From positions 496,001 to 560,000 of the forward strand of contig NZ_BMTU01000003.1 of the NCBI RefSeq assembly GCF_014649835.1: a stretch of DNA of 64,000 nt. The letters run 5' to 3'. The notes below the pieces were generated by a model, which had not been told where the DNA came from, did no database searches, and saw only the letters and a list, made by a program, of their open reading frames with translations. Below are positions 54,318 through 62,995 of this stretch, in pieces (position 1 is the stretch's first letter; each line of letters starts with the position of its first letter). Made by a program: the position numbers and the translations under genes. This stretch comes from Streptomyces pilosus (GTDB taxonomy: Bacteria; Actinomycetota; Actinomycetes; Streptomycetales; Streptomycetaceae).

Positions 54318-56273
54318 TCAGTCCTCGCCGGAGGTCTGCGGCAGCTTGGCCTGGATGAGGTCCATGACCGTGGAGTCCGTCAGGGTGGTGACGTCTCCGA
54401 GCTGACGGTTCTCCGCCACGTCCCGCAGCAGACGGCGCATGATCTTGCCGGAGCGGGTCTTCGGCAGCTCGGCCACCGGCAGGATCCGCTTGGGCTTGGC
54501 GATCGGGCCGAGCGTGGCGCCCACGTGGTTGCGGAGCTCGGCGACGAGGTCCTCGGTCTCCGCCGCCGTGCCGCGCAGGATCACGAAGGCGACGATCGCC
54601 TGGCCGGTCGTCTCGTCCGCCGCGCCGACCACGGCCGCCTCGGCGACCGACGGGTGGCTGACCAGCGCGGACTCGACCTCCGTGGTGGAGATGTTGTGCC
54701 CGGACACCAGCATCACGTCGTCGACCCGGCCCAGCAGCCAGATGTCGCCGTCGCCGTCCCTCTTCGCGCCGTCGCCGGCGAAGTACTTGCCCTCGAAGCG
54801 GGACCAGTACGTGTCGATGAACCGCTGGTCGTCGCCCCAGATGGTGCGCAGCATCGACGGCCACGGCTCGGTGAGGACCAGGTAGCCGCCGCCACCGCTG
54901 GGCACCTCGTTCGCCTCGTCGTCGACGACCGTCGCGGAGATGCCGGGCAGCGGGGTCTGGGCGGAGCCCGGCTTGGCGTCGGTCACGCCCGGCAGCGGGG
55001 AGATCATGATGCCGCCGGTCTCCGTCTGCCACCAGGTGTCCACCACCGGGGTGCGGTCCGCGCCGATGTTCTTGCGGTACCAGATCCACGCCTCGGGGTT
55101 GATCGGCTCACCGACGGAACCCAGTACCCGCAGGCTGCTGAGGTCGAACTTCGCGGGGATGTCGTCGCCCCACTTCATGAACGTCCGGATCGCGGTGGGC
55201 GCCGTGTAGAGGATCGTCACGCCGTACTTCTGCACGATCTCCCAGAACCGGCCCTGGTGCGGGGTGTCCGGGGTGCCCTCGTACATGACCTGGGTGGCGC
55301 CGTTGGCGAGCGGGCCGTAGACGATGTAGGAGTGGCCGGTGACCCAGCCGACGTCGGCCGTGCACCAGTACACGTCGGTCTCGGGCTTCAGGTCGAACAC
55401 CGACCAGTGCGTGTACGCCGTCTGGGTCAGGTAGCCGCCGGAGGTGTGCAGGATGCCCTTGGGCTTACCCGTGGTGCCCGAGGTGTAGAGGATGAACAGT
55501 GGGTGTTCCGCCCCGAACGCCTCCGGGGTGTGGTCGGCGCTCTGCCGGTCCACCGTCTCGTGCCACCACACGTCGCGGCCCTCGGTCCAGGCGACGTCCT
55601 GGCCGGTGCGGCGGACGACGAGGACGTGCTCGACGCTGTCCACGCGTCCGACCGCCTCGTCGACCGCCGGCTTGAGCGCGGAGGGCTTGCCGCGCCGGTA
55701 GCCGCCGTCGGCCGTGATGACCACCCGCGCGTCGGCGTCCTTGATGCGGGTGGCGAGCGCGTCCGCCGAGAAGCCGCCGAAGACGACCGAGTGGGCCGCG
55801 CCGATGCGGGCGCAGGCCAGCATCGCCACGGCGGTCTCGGGAATCATCGGCATGTAGACGGCGACCCGGTCGCCCTTGCGGACACCCAGCTCCAGCAGGG
55901 CGTTGGCGGCCCTGGACACCTCGTCCTTGAGCTCGCCGTAGGTGATGGCGCGGCTGTCGCCGGGCTCGCCCTCGAAGTGGATGGCGACCCGGTCGCCGTG
56001 CCCGGCCTCCACATGGCGGTCCACGCAGTTGTAGGCGACGTTGAGCTCGCCGTCCTGGAACCACTTGGCGAACGGCGGGTTCGACCAGTCCAGGGTCTCG
56101 GTGGGCTCCGTGGCCCAGGTCAGCCGGCGGGCCTGCTCGGCCCAGAAGCCGAGCCTGTCAGCCTTGGCCTGTTCGTACGCCTCCGCCGTGACGTTGGCGT
56201 TCGCGGCCAGGTCGGCGGGGGGCGAGAAGCGACGCTCCTCCTTCAGAAGGTTGGCCAGGCTTTCATTGCTCAC
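54318..56273 (-). CDS. acsA: Acetyl-CoA synthetase (AMP-forming)
   Basis: Activates acetate to acetyl-CoA through acetyl-AMP. 651 aa, the normal Acs length, starting at GTG 56273 ([15 protein letters not shown]). ANL-superfamily motifs: [20 protein letters not shown] (P-loop), [36 protein letters not shown] (hinge Asp region) and the C-terminal [15 protein letters not shown] with the regulatory lysine that is acetylated in this family. Sirtuin/Pat-type control is therefore likely. The gene is terminated by the 20-bp hairpin. Confidence 0.98.
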   Translation of the reverse strand: MSNESLANLLKEERRFSPPADLAANANVTAEAYEQAKADRLGFWAEQARRLTWATEPTETLDWSNPPFAKWFQDGELNVAYNCVDRHVEAGHGDRVAIHFEGEPGDSRAITYGELKDEVSRAANALLELGVRKGDRVAVYMPMIPETAVAMLACARIGAAHSVVFGGFSADALATRIKDADARVVITADGGYRRGKPSALKPAVDEAVGRVDSVEHVLVVRRTGQDVAWTEGRDVWWHETVDRQSADHTPEAFGAEHPLFILYTSGTTGKPKGILHTSGGYLTQTAYTHWSVFDLKPETDVYWCTADVGWVTGHSYIVYGPLANGATQVMYEGTPDTPHQGRFWEIVQKYGVTILYTAPTAIRTFMKWGDDIPAKFDLSSLRVLGSVGEPINPEAWIWYRKNIGADRTPVVDTWWQTETGGIMISPLPGVTDAKPGSAQTPLPGISATVVDDEANEVPSGGGGYLVLTEPWPSMLRTIWGDDQRFIDTYWSRFEGKYFAGDGAKRDGDGDIWLLGRVDDVMLVSGHNISTTEVESALVSHPSVAEAAVVGAADETTGQAIVAFVILRGTAAETEDLVAELRNHVGATLGPIAKPKRILPVAELPKTRSGKIMRRLLRDVAENRQLGDVTTLTDSTVMDLIQAKLPQTSGED

Positions 56274-56474
56274 GGCATCTGCCTTTCCCAGGGGTGTCCG
56301 TTGTGTCCCAGGCCACAGCTCATCAGACCCGGGGGTGCGCTGACAAGGGCCGACGGGAAATTGGTTTAGACCTGTCGGGTCGAGTGGTCGTGCGACGTCC
56401 GTCACCCCTTCCCACGAGCCCGGGAGCGAGCCGGTTCAAGGGGTGTAACGCCTCTCACACCCGGACGCGCCGCC

Positions 56475-59060
56475 TCACATCGCCAGGTCCACGGCCCGCA
56501 CCCGGTCGAACACCGTTTCCTCGTCCTGCTCCGTGAGGAGGTACGTCTGGGCCTCCCCCACGTGGAAGTACAGCCCGTGCAGTTCCAGCGCCCCGTCCTT
56601 CAGAGCCCGGGCCACGCAGTCGTGCGCACGCAGGTGCTCCAGCTGCTGCACCACGTTGGTCAGGCACAGCCGCTCGACCGCGTCGGCCGGCGTCCGCCCG
56701 GTCAGGCGCGGCGGGACCGCGCTCCTGGCGCCCAGGCGCTCCAGGCTCGGCTGCCCGTGCCGCAGCCAGCGTCTCAGCGGCGTACCGGCGCCGCCGCCCG
56801 GGCCGGAGTCGAGCAGTGCCTGCATGGCACCGCACCCGGAGTGCCCGCACACGGTGATCGACCGCACGGCCAGCACCTCCACGGCGTACTCGATGGCGGC
56901 GGCCACCGAGTCGTCGCCGCTCTCCGCGCCCGGCGGGGGCACGAGGTTGCCGACGTTGCGCACCACGAACAGGTCTCCCGGACCGCTGGACGTGATCATC
57001 GAGGTGACCACCCGGGAGTCGGCGCAGGTCAGGAACAGCTGGGCGGGCCGCTGTCCCTCACGGGCCAGCCGGGCCAGCTCACCGCGCACCAAGGGGGCGG
57101 TGTAGCGCTGGAACGTGCCGATGCCGCGCACCAGTTGGCTGCCGCCGGATCCGGCACCGGCGCCGGCGCCGGCATGGGCACCGTCCCGGTCCGGCTCCGG
57201 GGCCCGCGTCGGGTCTGCTCCACCTGCTCCGGCCGCCGCGTCCTTCGCGCCCGTGCCGGTTCTGTGTGCTGCGGTTCTGGAAGCTGCGGTTCCGAGTGCT
57301 CCGTCCGCTCCGCTCCCGCCGTCCGCTCCGCTCCCGCCGTCCGTTGCGTCGGCCGGGTCGGGTCGTGGGTCGCCGTCCGGCAGGAGGCCGGGGCGTTCGC
57401 ACTGGTGATTGCGCCAGGCCGTCCAGGGCCGGCAGCGGCAGTGGGCCTCGGAGGCTCCGTCCGCCCCGGCGTCGACGCCGGGGAGGTGTGCGGAGGCGAG
57501 GGCGGAAGGTTCGGCGATCCGGACCCCGGAACGGCGGCCGGTGATCTCGACGGTGCCGCCCTGCGCGGTGTGTGTGCTCTGCCAGTCCTGCAGCGTCTCG
57601 TACGCCGCGTGGTCCATGAAGGAGCCGTCCAACGCGACGACGGCGTGGCTGCCTTGGGGGACGAGGTGCAGGGCCCGGCTGAGCCGGGGCACCGCGAGGA
57701 AGGTCAACTGCCCTCTGACGTGTACGTGGTGAACTCCTTCCTCCAGTTCGTGGGTGATGCGGGTGCGGGTGAGCCGGTGCAGGGCCACGCCGACGGCCAC
57801 GGCGATGCCCAGGGCGACGCCCTCCAGGACGCCGAAGGAGACGACGCCGAGGGTGGTCACCGCGTAGACGAGTACTTCACGGTGGCGGGTCACCGTGCGG
57901 ATGTGGTGCAGGGACACCATCTGGATGCCGACGGCCATCACCAGGGCGGCGAGCGAGGCGAGCGGGATGAACTCCAGGAGCGGAACCATCAGCAGCGCGG
58001 CGGCTACTACGAGAACGCCGTGCAGCATCGTGGAGTTCCGGCTCACGGCACCCGCGTGCACGTTCGCGGAACTGCGCACCGCGACCCCGGCCACGGGCAG
58101 CCCGCCGAGCGAACCGGAGACGATGTTCGCCGCGCCCTGACCGAGCAGTTCGCGGTCCAGGTCGGACCGCGCGACGCGAGCGCCACCGGGGCGGGCGGAC
58201 GCCAGCTTGTCCACGGCGACCGCGCCGAGCAGCGACTGCACGCTGCAGACCAGCGTCGTGGTGAGGACGGCGGCGACGAGCCCGAGCACCGGGCCCTCGG
58301 GCAGGCCCGCCAGGGCGTGGTTGCGCCAGGAGGGCAGGTCGACCTTGGGGAGGACGAGGCCGGCCGCGGCGGCGATCGCGGTGGCCCCGGCGACCGCGAC
58401 GAGCGCGGCCGGGATCTTGTGCAGCAGGAGTCCGGCCCGCCCGGGCAGCCGCGGCCAGAGCAGCAGCAGGGTCAGGGTCAGCAGGCTCACGAAGAGGGCC
58501 GCGGGGTGCACGTCGGCCAGTTGGGAGGGCAGCGCCCGCAGGTTGTCGGGGACGGAGCTCTGCGGGGTGCCGCCGAGGACGATGTGCAACTGGGCGACGG
58601 CGATGGTGACGCCGATTCCGGCGAGCATGCCGTGCACGATCGCGGGACTGACGGCGAGCGCGCCGCGTGCCACCCGCAGGCAGCCGAGTCCGAGCTGGGC
58701 GAGGCCGGCGAGGACGGTGATGGCGCAGGTCGTCCGCCAGCCGTACTGCTGGATGAGGTCGGCGGTGACGACGGTGAGTCCGGCGGCGGGGCCACTGACC
58801 TGGAGGGGAGAGCCGCCGATCCGCCCGGCGACGAGTCCGCCGACGGCGGCGGCGACCAGTCCGGCCTGGAGGGGTGCGCCGGTGGCGAGGGCGATGCCGA
58901 GGGACAGCGGAAGGGCGATGAGGAAGACGGCGACCGCGGCCGACACGTCGGCGCTCGCGATCCGCGGACGCCGGGGGCCGGACGGTGGCGGGCTGTGCGG
59001 TGGATGGGTGCGCTCGGTGTGGTTCGCGTCGGCGGTGCGGGCGGGAACGCAGGCTGACAT
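56475..59060 (-). CDS. SulP transporter-STAS-beta carbonic anhydrase fusion
   Basis: An 861-aa bifunctional protein. Residues about 40-410 form a SulP anion transporter (SAAVAVFLIALPLSLGIALA, GGSPLQVSGPAAGLTVVTAD, SRNSTMLHGVLVVAAALLMV). Residues about 430-520 are a STAS domain (VHVRGQLTFLAVPRLSRALH, ALDGSFMDHAAYETLQDW). A 130-residue Gly/Ala/Asp-rich linker follows. From about 640 a beta-carbonic anhydrase carries zinc ligands in FLTCADSRVV and VCGHSGCGAMQALLD and ends LHGLYFHVGEAQTYLL. The design should couple bicarbonate uptake to hydration of CO2. The ATG at 59060 follows AAGGAGA. Confidence 0.95.
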   Translation of the reverse strand: MSACVPARTADANHTERTHPPHSPPPSGPRRPRIASADVSAAVAVFLIALPLSLGIALATGAPLQAGLVAAAVGGLVAGRIGGSPLQVSGPAAGLTVVTADLIQQYGWRTTCAITVLAGLAQLGLGCLRVARGALAVSPAIVHGMLAGIGVTIAVAQLHIVLGGTPQSSVPDNLRALPSQLADVHPAALFVSLLTLTLLLLWPRLPGRAGLLLHKIPAALVAVAGATAIAAAAGLVLPKVDLPSWRNHALAGLPEGPVLGLVAAVLTTTLVCSVQSLLGAVAVDKLASARPGGARVARSDLDRELLGQGAANIVSGSLGGLPVAGVAVRSSANVHAGAVSRNSTMLHGVLVVAAALLMVPLLEFIPLASLAALVMAVGIQMVSLHHIRTVTRHREVLVYAVTTLGVVSFGVLEGVALGIAVAVGVALHRLTRTRITHELEEGVHHVHVRGQLTFLAVPRLSRALHLVPQGSHAVVALDGSFMDHAAYETLQDWQSTHTAQGGTVEITGRRSGVRIAEPSALASAHLPGVDAGADGASEAHCRCRPWTAWRNHQCERPGLLPDGDPRPDPADATDGGSGADGGSGADGALGTAASRTAAHRTGTGAKDAAAGAGGADPTRAPEPDRDGAHAGAGAGAGSGGSQLVRGIGTFQRYTAPLVRGELARLAREGQRPAQLFLTCADSRVVTSMITSSGPGDLFVVRNVGNLVPPPGAESGDDSVAAAIEYAVEVLAVRSITVCGHSGCGAMQALLDSGPGGGAGTPLRRWLRHGQPSLERLGARSAVPPRLTGRTPADAVERLCLTNVVQQLEHLRAHDCVARALKDGALELHGLYFHVGEAQTYLLTEQDEETVFDRVRAVDLAM

Positions 59061-59407
59061 GCCCGTCTCCTTCGGGTCTGCGCGGGCGCGTGACGGGTGG
59101 GCCCCACGGGGCGGCCGGCGGTCGCGGCCGAGGGGCATGCCCCGAAACGGCGGGATACGGCGACTACAGGGATTGATCAGTCACTATCAGTAAACGAATC
59201 GTAATTCAGAGTAAAGTGCTGGCATAGACTTTCCGGGCAAACGGAGTAGCGAATCACTCCGGCGCGTGAAGCATCCATTTCATCGGCTTGTCGTATTAAT
59301 TCCTTCTTCGTTCCGTGCGACGTTGGCGGCGCTGTCGGCGAGGACCGGCACTGCACCAAGCAACGCCCTCATCGAGCTCGGCCCGAGAGAAGGAAGAAGG
59401 TGGGCGG
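59061..59407. other. Divergent promoter region, SulP-CA fusion and NodB-like lipoprotein genes
   Basis: 347 bp with an AT-rich core (59174-59240) expected to hold both promoters. A small inverted repeat CGGAGT/ACTCCG lies at 59242-59261, and a TGAT/ATCA pair around 59175-59190. No gene is seen. AAGGAAGAAGG before 59408 is the lipoprotein gene's ribosome-binding site. Confidence 0.5.
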
Positions 59408-60679
59408 ATGGCCGCCACCCACAGGATCGCCGCGGGCACCGTGATCGCCGCGGTCTGCGTCGCCTCGCTCGCCGGCTGCGGGACCGGCGCCGACAACTCC
59501 GGGGAGCAGGCGCGGGACCAGGAGAAGGCCAAGCCGGCGCCGGCCCCGAAGAACGTCGTCCGGCTGATCGGCGACGGCTCCACCGCGTACACGGGGGCGC
59601 AGCCCCACCTGCCCCGGCCCGAGCGGATGAAGCCCGGGGAGAAGCCCCCGCAGTTCGTCGTCTTCTCCTGGGACGGCGCGGGTGAGGACAGCCAGAGGCT
59701 CTTCTCCCATTTCCGGAAGGTCGCCAAGGAGAACGACGCGACCATGACGTACTTCCTGAGCGGTGTGTACCTGCTCCCGGAGGAGAAGCGCGATCTGTAC
59801 AGGCCGCCCCAGCACTCCCCGGGCCGCTCCGACATCGGCTTCAACGACCGGCGGGGCATCGCGGACACCGTGGAGCAGCTGCGGCTCGCCTGGCTCGAGG
59901 GCAACGAGATCGGCACCCACTTCAACGGGCACTTCTGCGGCAGCGGCGGCGGCGTCGGCGAATGGTCGGTGGCGGAGTGGAAGGACGAGATCGTGCAGGC
60001 CAAGAGCTTCGTGAAGACCTGGAAGACCAACACCGGCATGAAGAACGCGGCGCCACTGCCCTTCGACTACGACAAGGAACTCGTCGGCGCCCGCACCCCC
60101 TGCCTGGAGGGGCAGGAGAACTTCATGAAGGCCGCCCGTGAACTGGGCTTCCGCTACGACACCAGCGGCGTGAACAACCAGGTGTGGCCGAAGAAGAAGG
60201 AAGGGCTGTGGGACCTGTCCATGCAGCTGGTGCCCTTCCCCGGGCATTCCTTCGAGCAGCTCACCATGGATTACAACTTCATGGTCAACCAGTCCGGGAC
60301 CACCACCCAGGGAGACCCCGCCAAGCACGAGATGTGGGGCGACCAGATGCGCGACGGTCTGCTCCAGGGCTTCGAGCGGGCCTACGAGGGCAACAGGGCG
60401 CCGCTGATCATCGGCAACCACTTCCAGTCCTGGAACGGCGGCACCTACATGCGTGCCGTCGAGGAGGTCGTCGAGTCGGTGTGCACCAGGTCCGAGGTGC
60501 GCTGTGTCTCCTTCCGGCAGCTGGCGGACTGGCTGGACGCGCAGGATCCCGCCGCCCTGGCGAAGCTGCGCACGCTCGGCGTCGGCGAGGCCCCGAAGAA
60601 GGGCTGGAAGTCCTTCCTGGCCGACGGCCCCGCCCCGGCCCCCAAGGGAGCGCCGGGGTCACCGGCGGCCAAGGAATGA
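59408..60679 (+). CDS. Lipoprotein with a NodB-like polysaccharide-deacetylase fold
   Basis: A 423-aa secreted lipoprotein. The signal (RIAAGTVIAAVCVASLAGCG) has a lipobox LAGC with the modified Cys near residue 25. The domain then shows VVFSWDGAGEDSQRLFSHFR (Asp of the metal triad), ATMTYFLSGVYLLPEE, GNEIGTHFNGHFCGSGGGVG (HxxxH zinc motif HFNGH) and a C-terminal ADWLDAQDP region. The pattern fits the NodB carbohydrate-esterase fold, though substrate residues differ from chitin and peptidoglycan deacetylases. The ATG at 59408 is 7 nt after AAGGAAGAAGG. It converges with the ATPase gene at 9 bp. Confidence 0.82.
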   Translation: MAATHRIAAGTVIAAVCVASLAGCGTGADNSGEQARDQEKAKPAPAPKNVVRLIGDGSTAYTGAQPHLPRPERMKPGEKPPQFVVFSWDGAGEDSQRLFSHFRKVAKENDATMTYFLSGVYLLPEEKRDLYRPPQHSPGRSDIGFNDRRGIADTVEQLRLAWLEGNEIGTHFNGHFCGSGGGVGEWSVAEWKDEIVQAKSFVKTWKTNTGMKNAAPLPFDYDKELVGARTPCLEGQENFMKAARELGFRYDTSGVNNQVWPKKKEGLWDLSMQLVPFPGHSFEQLTMDYNFMVNQSGTTTQGDPAKHEMWGDQMRDGLLQGFERAYEGNRAPLIIGNHFQSWNGGTYMRAVEEVVESVCTRSEVRCVSFRQLADWLDAQDPAALAKLRTLGVGEAPKKGWKSFLADGPAPAPKGAPGSPAAKE

Positions 60680-60688
60680 CGATGGGTG

Positions 60689-61669
60689 TCAGGCGGAGAC
60701 CGTGACGCCCTCACCGAGCACGAAGTCGGGGTCGACCTGGGCCGCCAGGTCGACCCCCGTGCGCTCGTTCCCCCAGGACGCTGCGTTCTTCAGGTGGAAG
60801 TGGACCATCTGGCGGGTGTAACGCTCCCGGTCGCGCAGCCCGTACGCCGCGTCGGCGGCCGACCGCAGCAGGCGCAGTGCGCTGCGGTTGGGCTCCTCCA
60901 GTGTCGCGAACCGGGGTGGCCGGCCCTTCTCCATGGCCCGGACCCAGTCCGAGTGCCCCACCGTCGCCAGCAGGTCGTCCCCGGTCTCGGCGCGGAGGAA
61001 GTCGAGGTCGTCCGGGCCCTGCACCTTGTTGCCGACGACCTTGAGGAGGACGCCGAAGTCGCGGGCGTACTCCTTGTACTGGCGGTAGACGGAGACCCCC
61101 TTCCGGGTCGGCTCGGCGACGAGGAACGTGATGTCGAAGCGGGTGAACATGCCGGAGGCGAAGGAGTCCGACCCGGCGGTCATGTCGACCACGACGTACT
61201 CCTCGGGGCCGTCCACCAGGTGGTTCAGGCACAGCTCCACCGCACCGGTCTTGGAGTGGTAGCAGGCGACCCCCAGGTCGGCGTCGGAGAAGGGGCCGGT
61301 GACCATCAGACGGACGGCTCCGCCGTCGAGTCCCACCGGATGCGCGCAGGCGTCGTAGACCGGGTTGTCCTCCTGTACCCGCAGCAGCCTGGAGCCCTCG
61401 CCGGGCGGCGTCGTCTTGATCATCGTCTCGGCGGACGCGATGCGGGGGTTGGTGCCGCGCAGGTAGTCCTTGATCAGCGGCAGGTGATCGCCCAGTGAGG
61501 GCAGGGCGGCCGCCTCCGCCTCGTCCAGACCCAGCGCGGCTCCGAGATGCTGGTTGATGTCGGCGTCGACCGCGACCACCGGAGCCCCGCAGGCCGCGAG
61601 GTGACGGATGAACAGGGAGGACAGGGTCGTCTTTCCGCTGCCGCCCTTCCCCACGAAAGCAATTTTCAT
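60689..61669 (-). CDS. CooC/ParA-like SIMIBI ATPase
   Basis: A 326-aa ATPase. Deviant Walker A at the very N-terminus is MKIAFVGKGGSGKTTLSSLF; then VVAVDADINQHLGAALGLD (switch I) and YVVVDMTAGSDSFASGMFTR (switch II). The rest resembles CooC and carbon-monoxide/nitrogenase maturation ATPases more than MinD, and no amphipathic membrane-targeting helix is seen. A partner metalloenzyme is not encoded here. ATG 61669 is used; TTG 61678 and GTG 61675 are in frame just upstream. It is divergent from the Fic-like gene with a 101-bp gap. Confidence 0.88.
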   Translation of the reverse strand: MKIAFVGKGGSGKTTLSSLFIRHLAACGAPVVAVDADINQHLGAALGLDEAEAAALPSLGDHLPLIKDYLRGTNPRIASAETMIKTTPPGEGSRLLRVQEDNPVYDACAHPVGLDGGAVRLMVTGPFSDADLGVACYHSKTGAVELCLNHLVDGPEEYVVVDMTAGSDSFASGMFTRFDITFLVAEPTRKGVSVYRQYKEYARDFGVLLKVVGNKVQGPDDLDFLRAETGDDLLATVGHSDWVRAMEKGRPPRFATLEEPNRSALRLLRSAADAAYGLRDRERYTRQMVHFHLKNAASWGNERTGVDLAAQVDPDFVLGEGVTVSA

Positions 61670-61770
61670 GTTCACCAAGCGTAGTACCGGTATCGCTGTG
61701 CGTCACAGTCGGGCGTGAAGAAGACCACTCCTTCGTGGGGCGGGCGCCCGGGGTGCGTAGGGTCGTACTC

Positions 61771-62595
61771 ATGAGTACGACAGGCGCGACCGCCGACCCG
61801 CTCGCGGCCCTGGCCGCCCTGCCCGGTGTGGCCGACTCCGTGGAGTCCGTGCGCAAGGCCGTGGACCGGGTCTACGGACACCGGGTCATGCGGCGGCGCA
61901 GCAACGAGATCACGTCCGAGGCCGCGCTGCGCGGGGCCCGGGGCACGGCGGCGCTGGCGGGTGCGGACTGGGCCCTGGAGGAGGTGCGCCGGCGCAGCGA
62001 CTTCAGCGGTGACGAGGAGGCGCGCACGATGGGCGCCGCCCTGCGCCTGACCGCGGAGGCCGGCCAGTTGCTGTCCATCTGGCGGCAGTCGCCCCTGAGG
62101 GTGCTGGCCCGGCTGCACCTGGTCGCGGCGGCCGACAAGGACGAGCGAATCGGGCGGCCCCGGCACGAGGGCGAGCCGGTCGACGAGCCGCTGATCGGGC
62201 TGCCGCTGCCGGACGCGGCGGAGGCGCACGGACGGCTGGAAGGGCTGTCCGAGCTGATCATCGCGGGCGGGTCCGCCCCGGCGCTGGTCACCGCCGCCGT
62301 GGTGCACGGGGAGCTCCTCGCGCTGCGCCCGTTCACCTCCCACAACGGTCTGGTCGCCCGTACGGCCGAGCGCATCGTCCTGGTCGGCAGCGGGCTCGAC
62401 CCCAAGTCGGTCTGCCCCGCCGAGGTCGGCCACGCGGAGCTGGGGCGGGAGGCGTATCTGCGGGCGCTGGAGGGCTATGTCTCCGGCACGCCCGAAGGGC
62501 TGGCCGCCTGGATCGCCCACTGCGGGCGGGCGGTGGGTCTCGGGGCGCGCGAATCCACGGCGGTGTGCGAGGCGCTCCAGCGCGGGGCGGCATAA
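61771..62595 (+). CDS. Fic-fold protein with degenerate catalytic motif
   Basis: A 274-aa protein. The helical core, especially VVHGELLALRPFTSHNGLVA, aligns with the Fic helix-loop where HPFxxGNGRxxR is expected. Here the catalytic His is Arg, the acidic residue is Ser, the first Gly is His and the motif Arg is Leu; only Pro-Phe, Asn-Gly and the last Arg remain. AMP-transfer activity is therefore unlikely. In S. coelicolor the equivalent gene is annotated as an oxidoreductase, without visible support here. The ATG at 61771 is used. It is followed by the 6S RNA candidate. Confidence 0.75.
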   Translation: MSTTGATADPLAALAALPGVADSVESVRKAVDRVYGHRVMRRRSNEITSEAALRGARGTAALAGADWALEEVRRRSDFSGDEEARTMGAALRLTAEAGQLLSIWRQSPLRVLARLHLVAAADKDERIGRPRHEGEPVDEPLIGLPLPDAAEAHGRLEGLSELIIAGGSAPALVTAAVVHGELLALRPFTSHNGLVARTAERIVLVGSGLDPKSVCPAEVGHAELGREAYLRALEGYVSGTPEGLAAWIAHCGRAVGLGARESTAVCEALQRGAA

Positions 62596-62657
62596 CCGGC
62601 CGCGGGCGTAAAACAACGCGTGCGCCTGCGGGCGGCGCGCAGGGCCCGCACAGAGAT

Positions 62658-62685
62658 GCGGCGGTACGAATACTCGTACCGCCGC
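62658..62685 (+). terminator. Perfect hairpin after the Fic-like gene
   Basis: GCGGCGGTACGA (62658-62669) pairs with TCGTACCGCCGC (62674-62685) around ATAC, 62 bp after the stop and just before the 6S RNA candidate. Confidence 0.75.
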
Positions 62686-62689
62686 TGGC

Positions 62690-62881
62690 ACGTCCACCGC
62701 GTTACCAAGCGTCCTCGATATGTGCCCATCAGGTCGGGGACTTTGCCCGTCACCTGGTGCGGCTGGCCCGTAATCGACGGGTCGACGTCGCGTGGGTGCG
62801 CGGTGTTCATGCGCGGTCCGTGGGGCCTAAATGCGTTGTGAAGGTGATCCTCGCGGATGTCCTTGGTCTCGCGGGCCGTTA
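62690..62881 (+). ncRNA. ssrS: 6S RNA (candidate; ends approximate)
   Basis: The 400-bp convergent gap contains a long imperfect rod of about 190 nt. Outer stem: CCGCG (62697-62701)/CGCGG (62870-62874) and ACCAAG (62704-62709)/CTTGGT (62862-62867). Then comes a large central bubble. Inner stem: AGGTC/GGCCT and GGAC/GTCC near 62731-62739 and 62817-62826. Apical stem: CCCGT-AATCG-ACGGG at 62767-62781. Several pairs are G-U only when read on the plus strand, and a T-rich terminator follows on plus. I recall that S. coelicolor 6S RNA (~190 nt) lies between SCO3558 and SCO3559, the same two neighbours. The ends are not resolved. Confidence 0.7.
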
Positions 62882-62902
62882 AGTCCTTTGTACTCCGGGT
62901 TC

Positions 62903-62940
62903 GAAGCAAGGGGAAGTCTTGACCCTGCTTCTTTACTTTT
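62903..62940 (+). terminator. Hairpin with T-rich tail after the 6S RNA candidate
   Basis: GAAGCA-A-GGG pairs with CCCTGCTTC (62923-62931), with one bulged A, followed by TTTACTTTT. A T-rich tail is rare in this GC-rich window and fits termination of a plus-strand transcript. Confidence 0.6.
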
Positions 62941-62995
62941 GGGTTCAAATAATCGTCATACGGGCGGCAAGGACGATTTCTTACGACCCGGGCGG

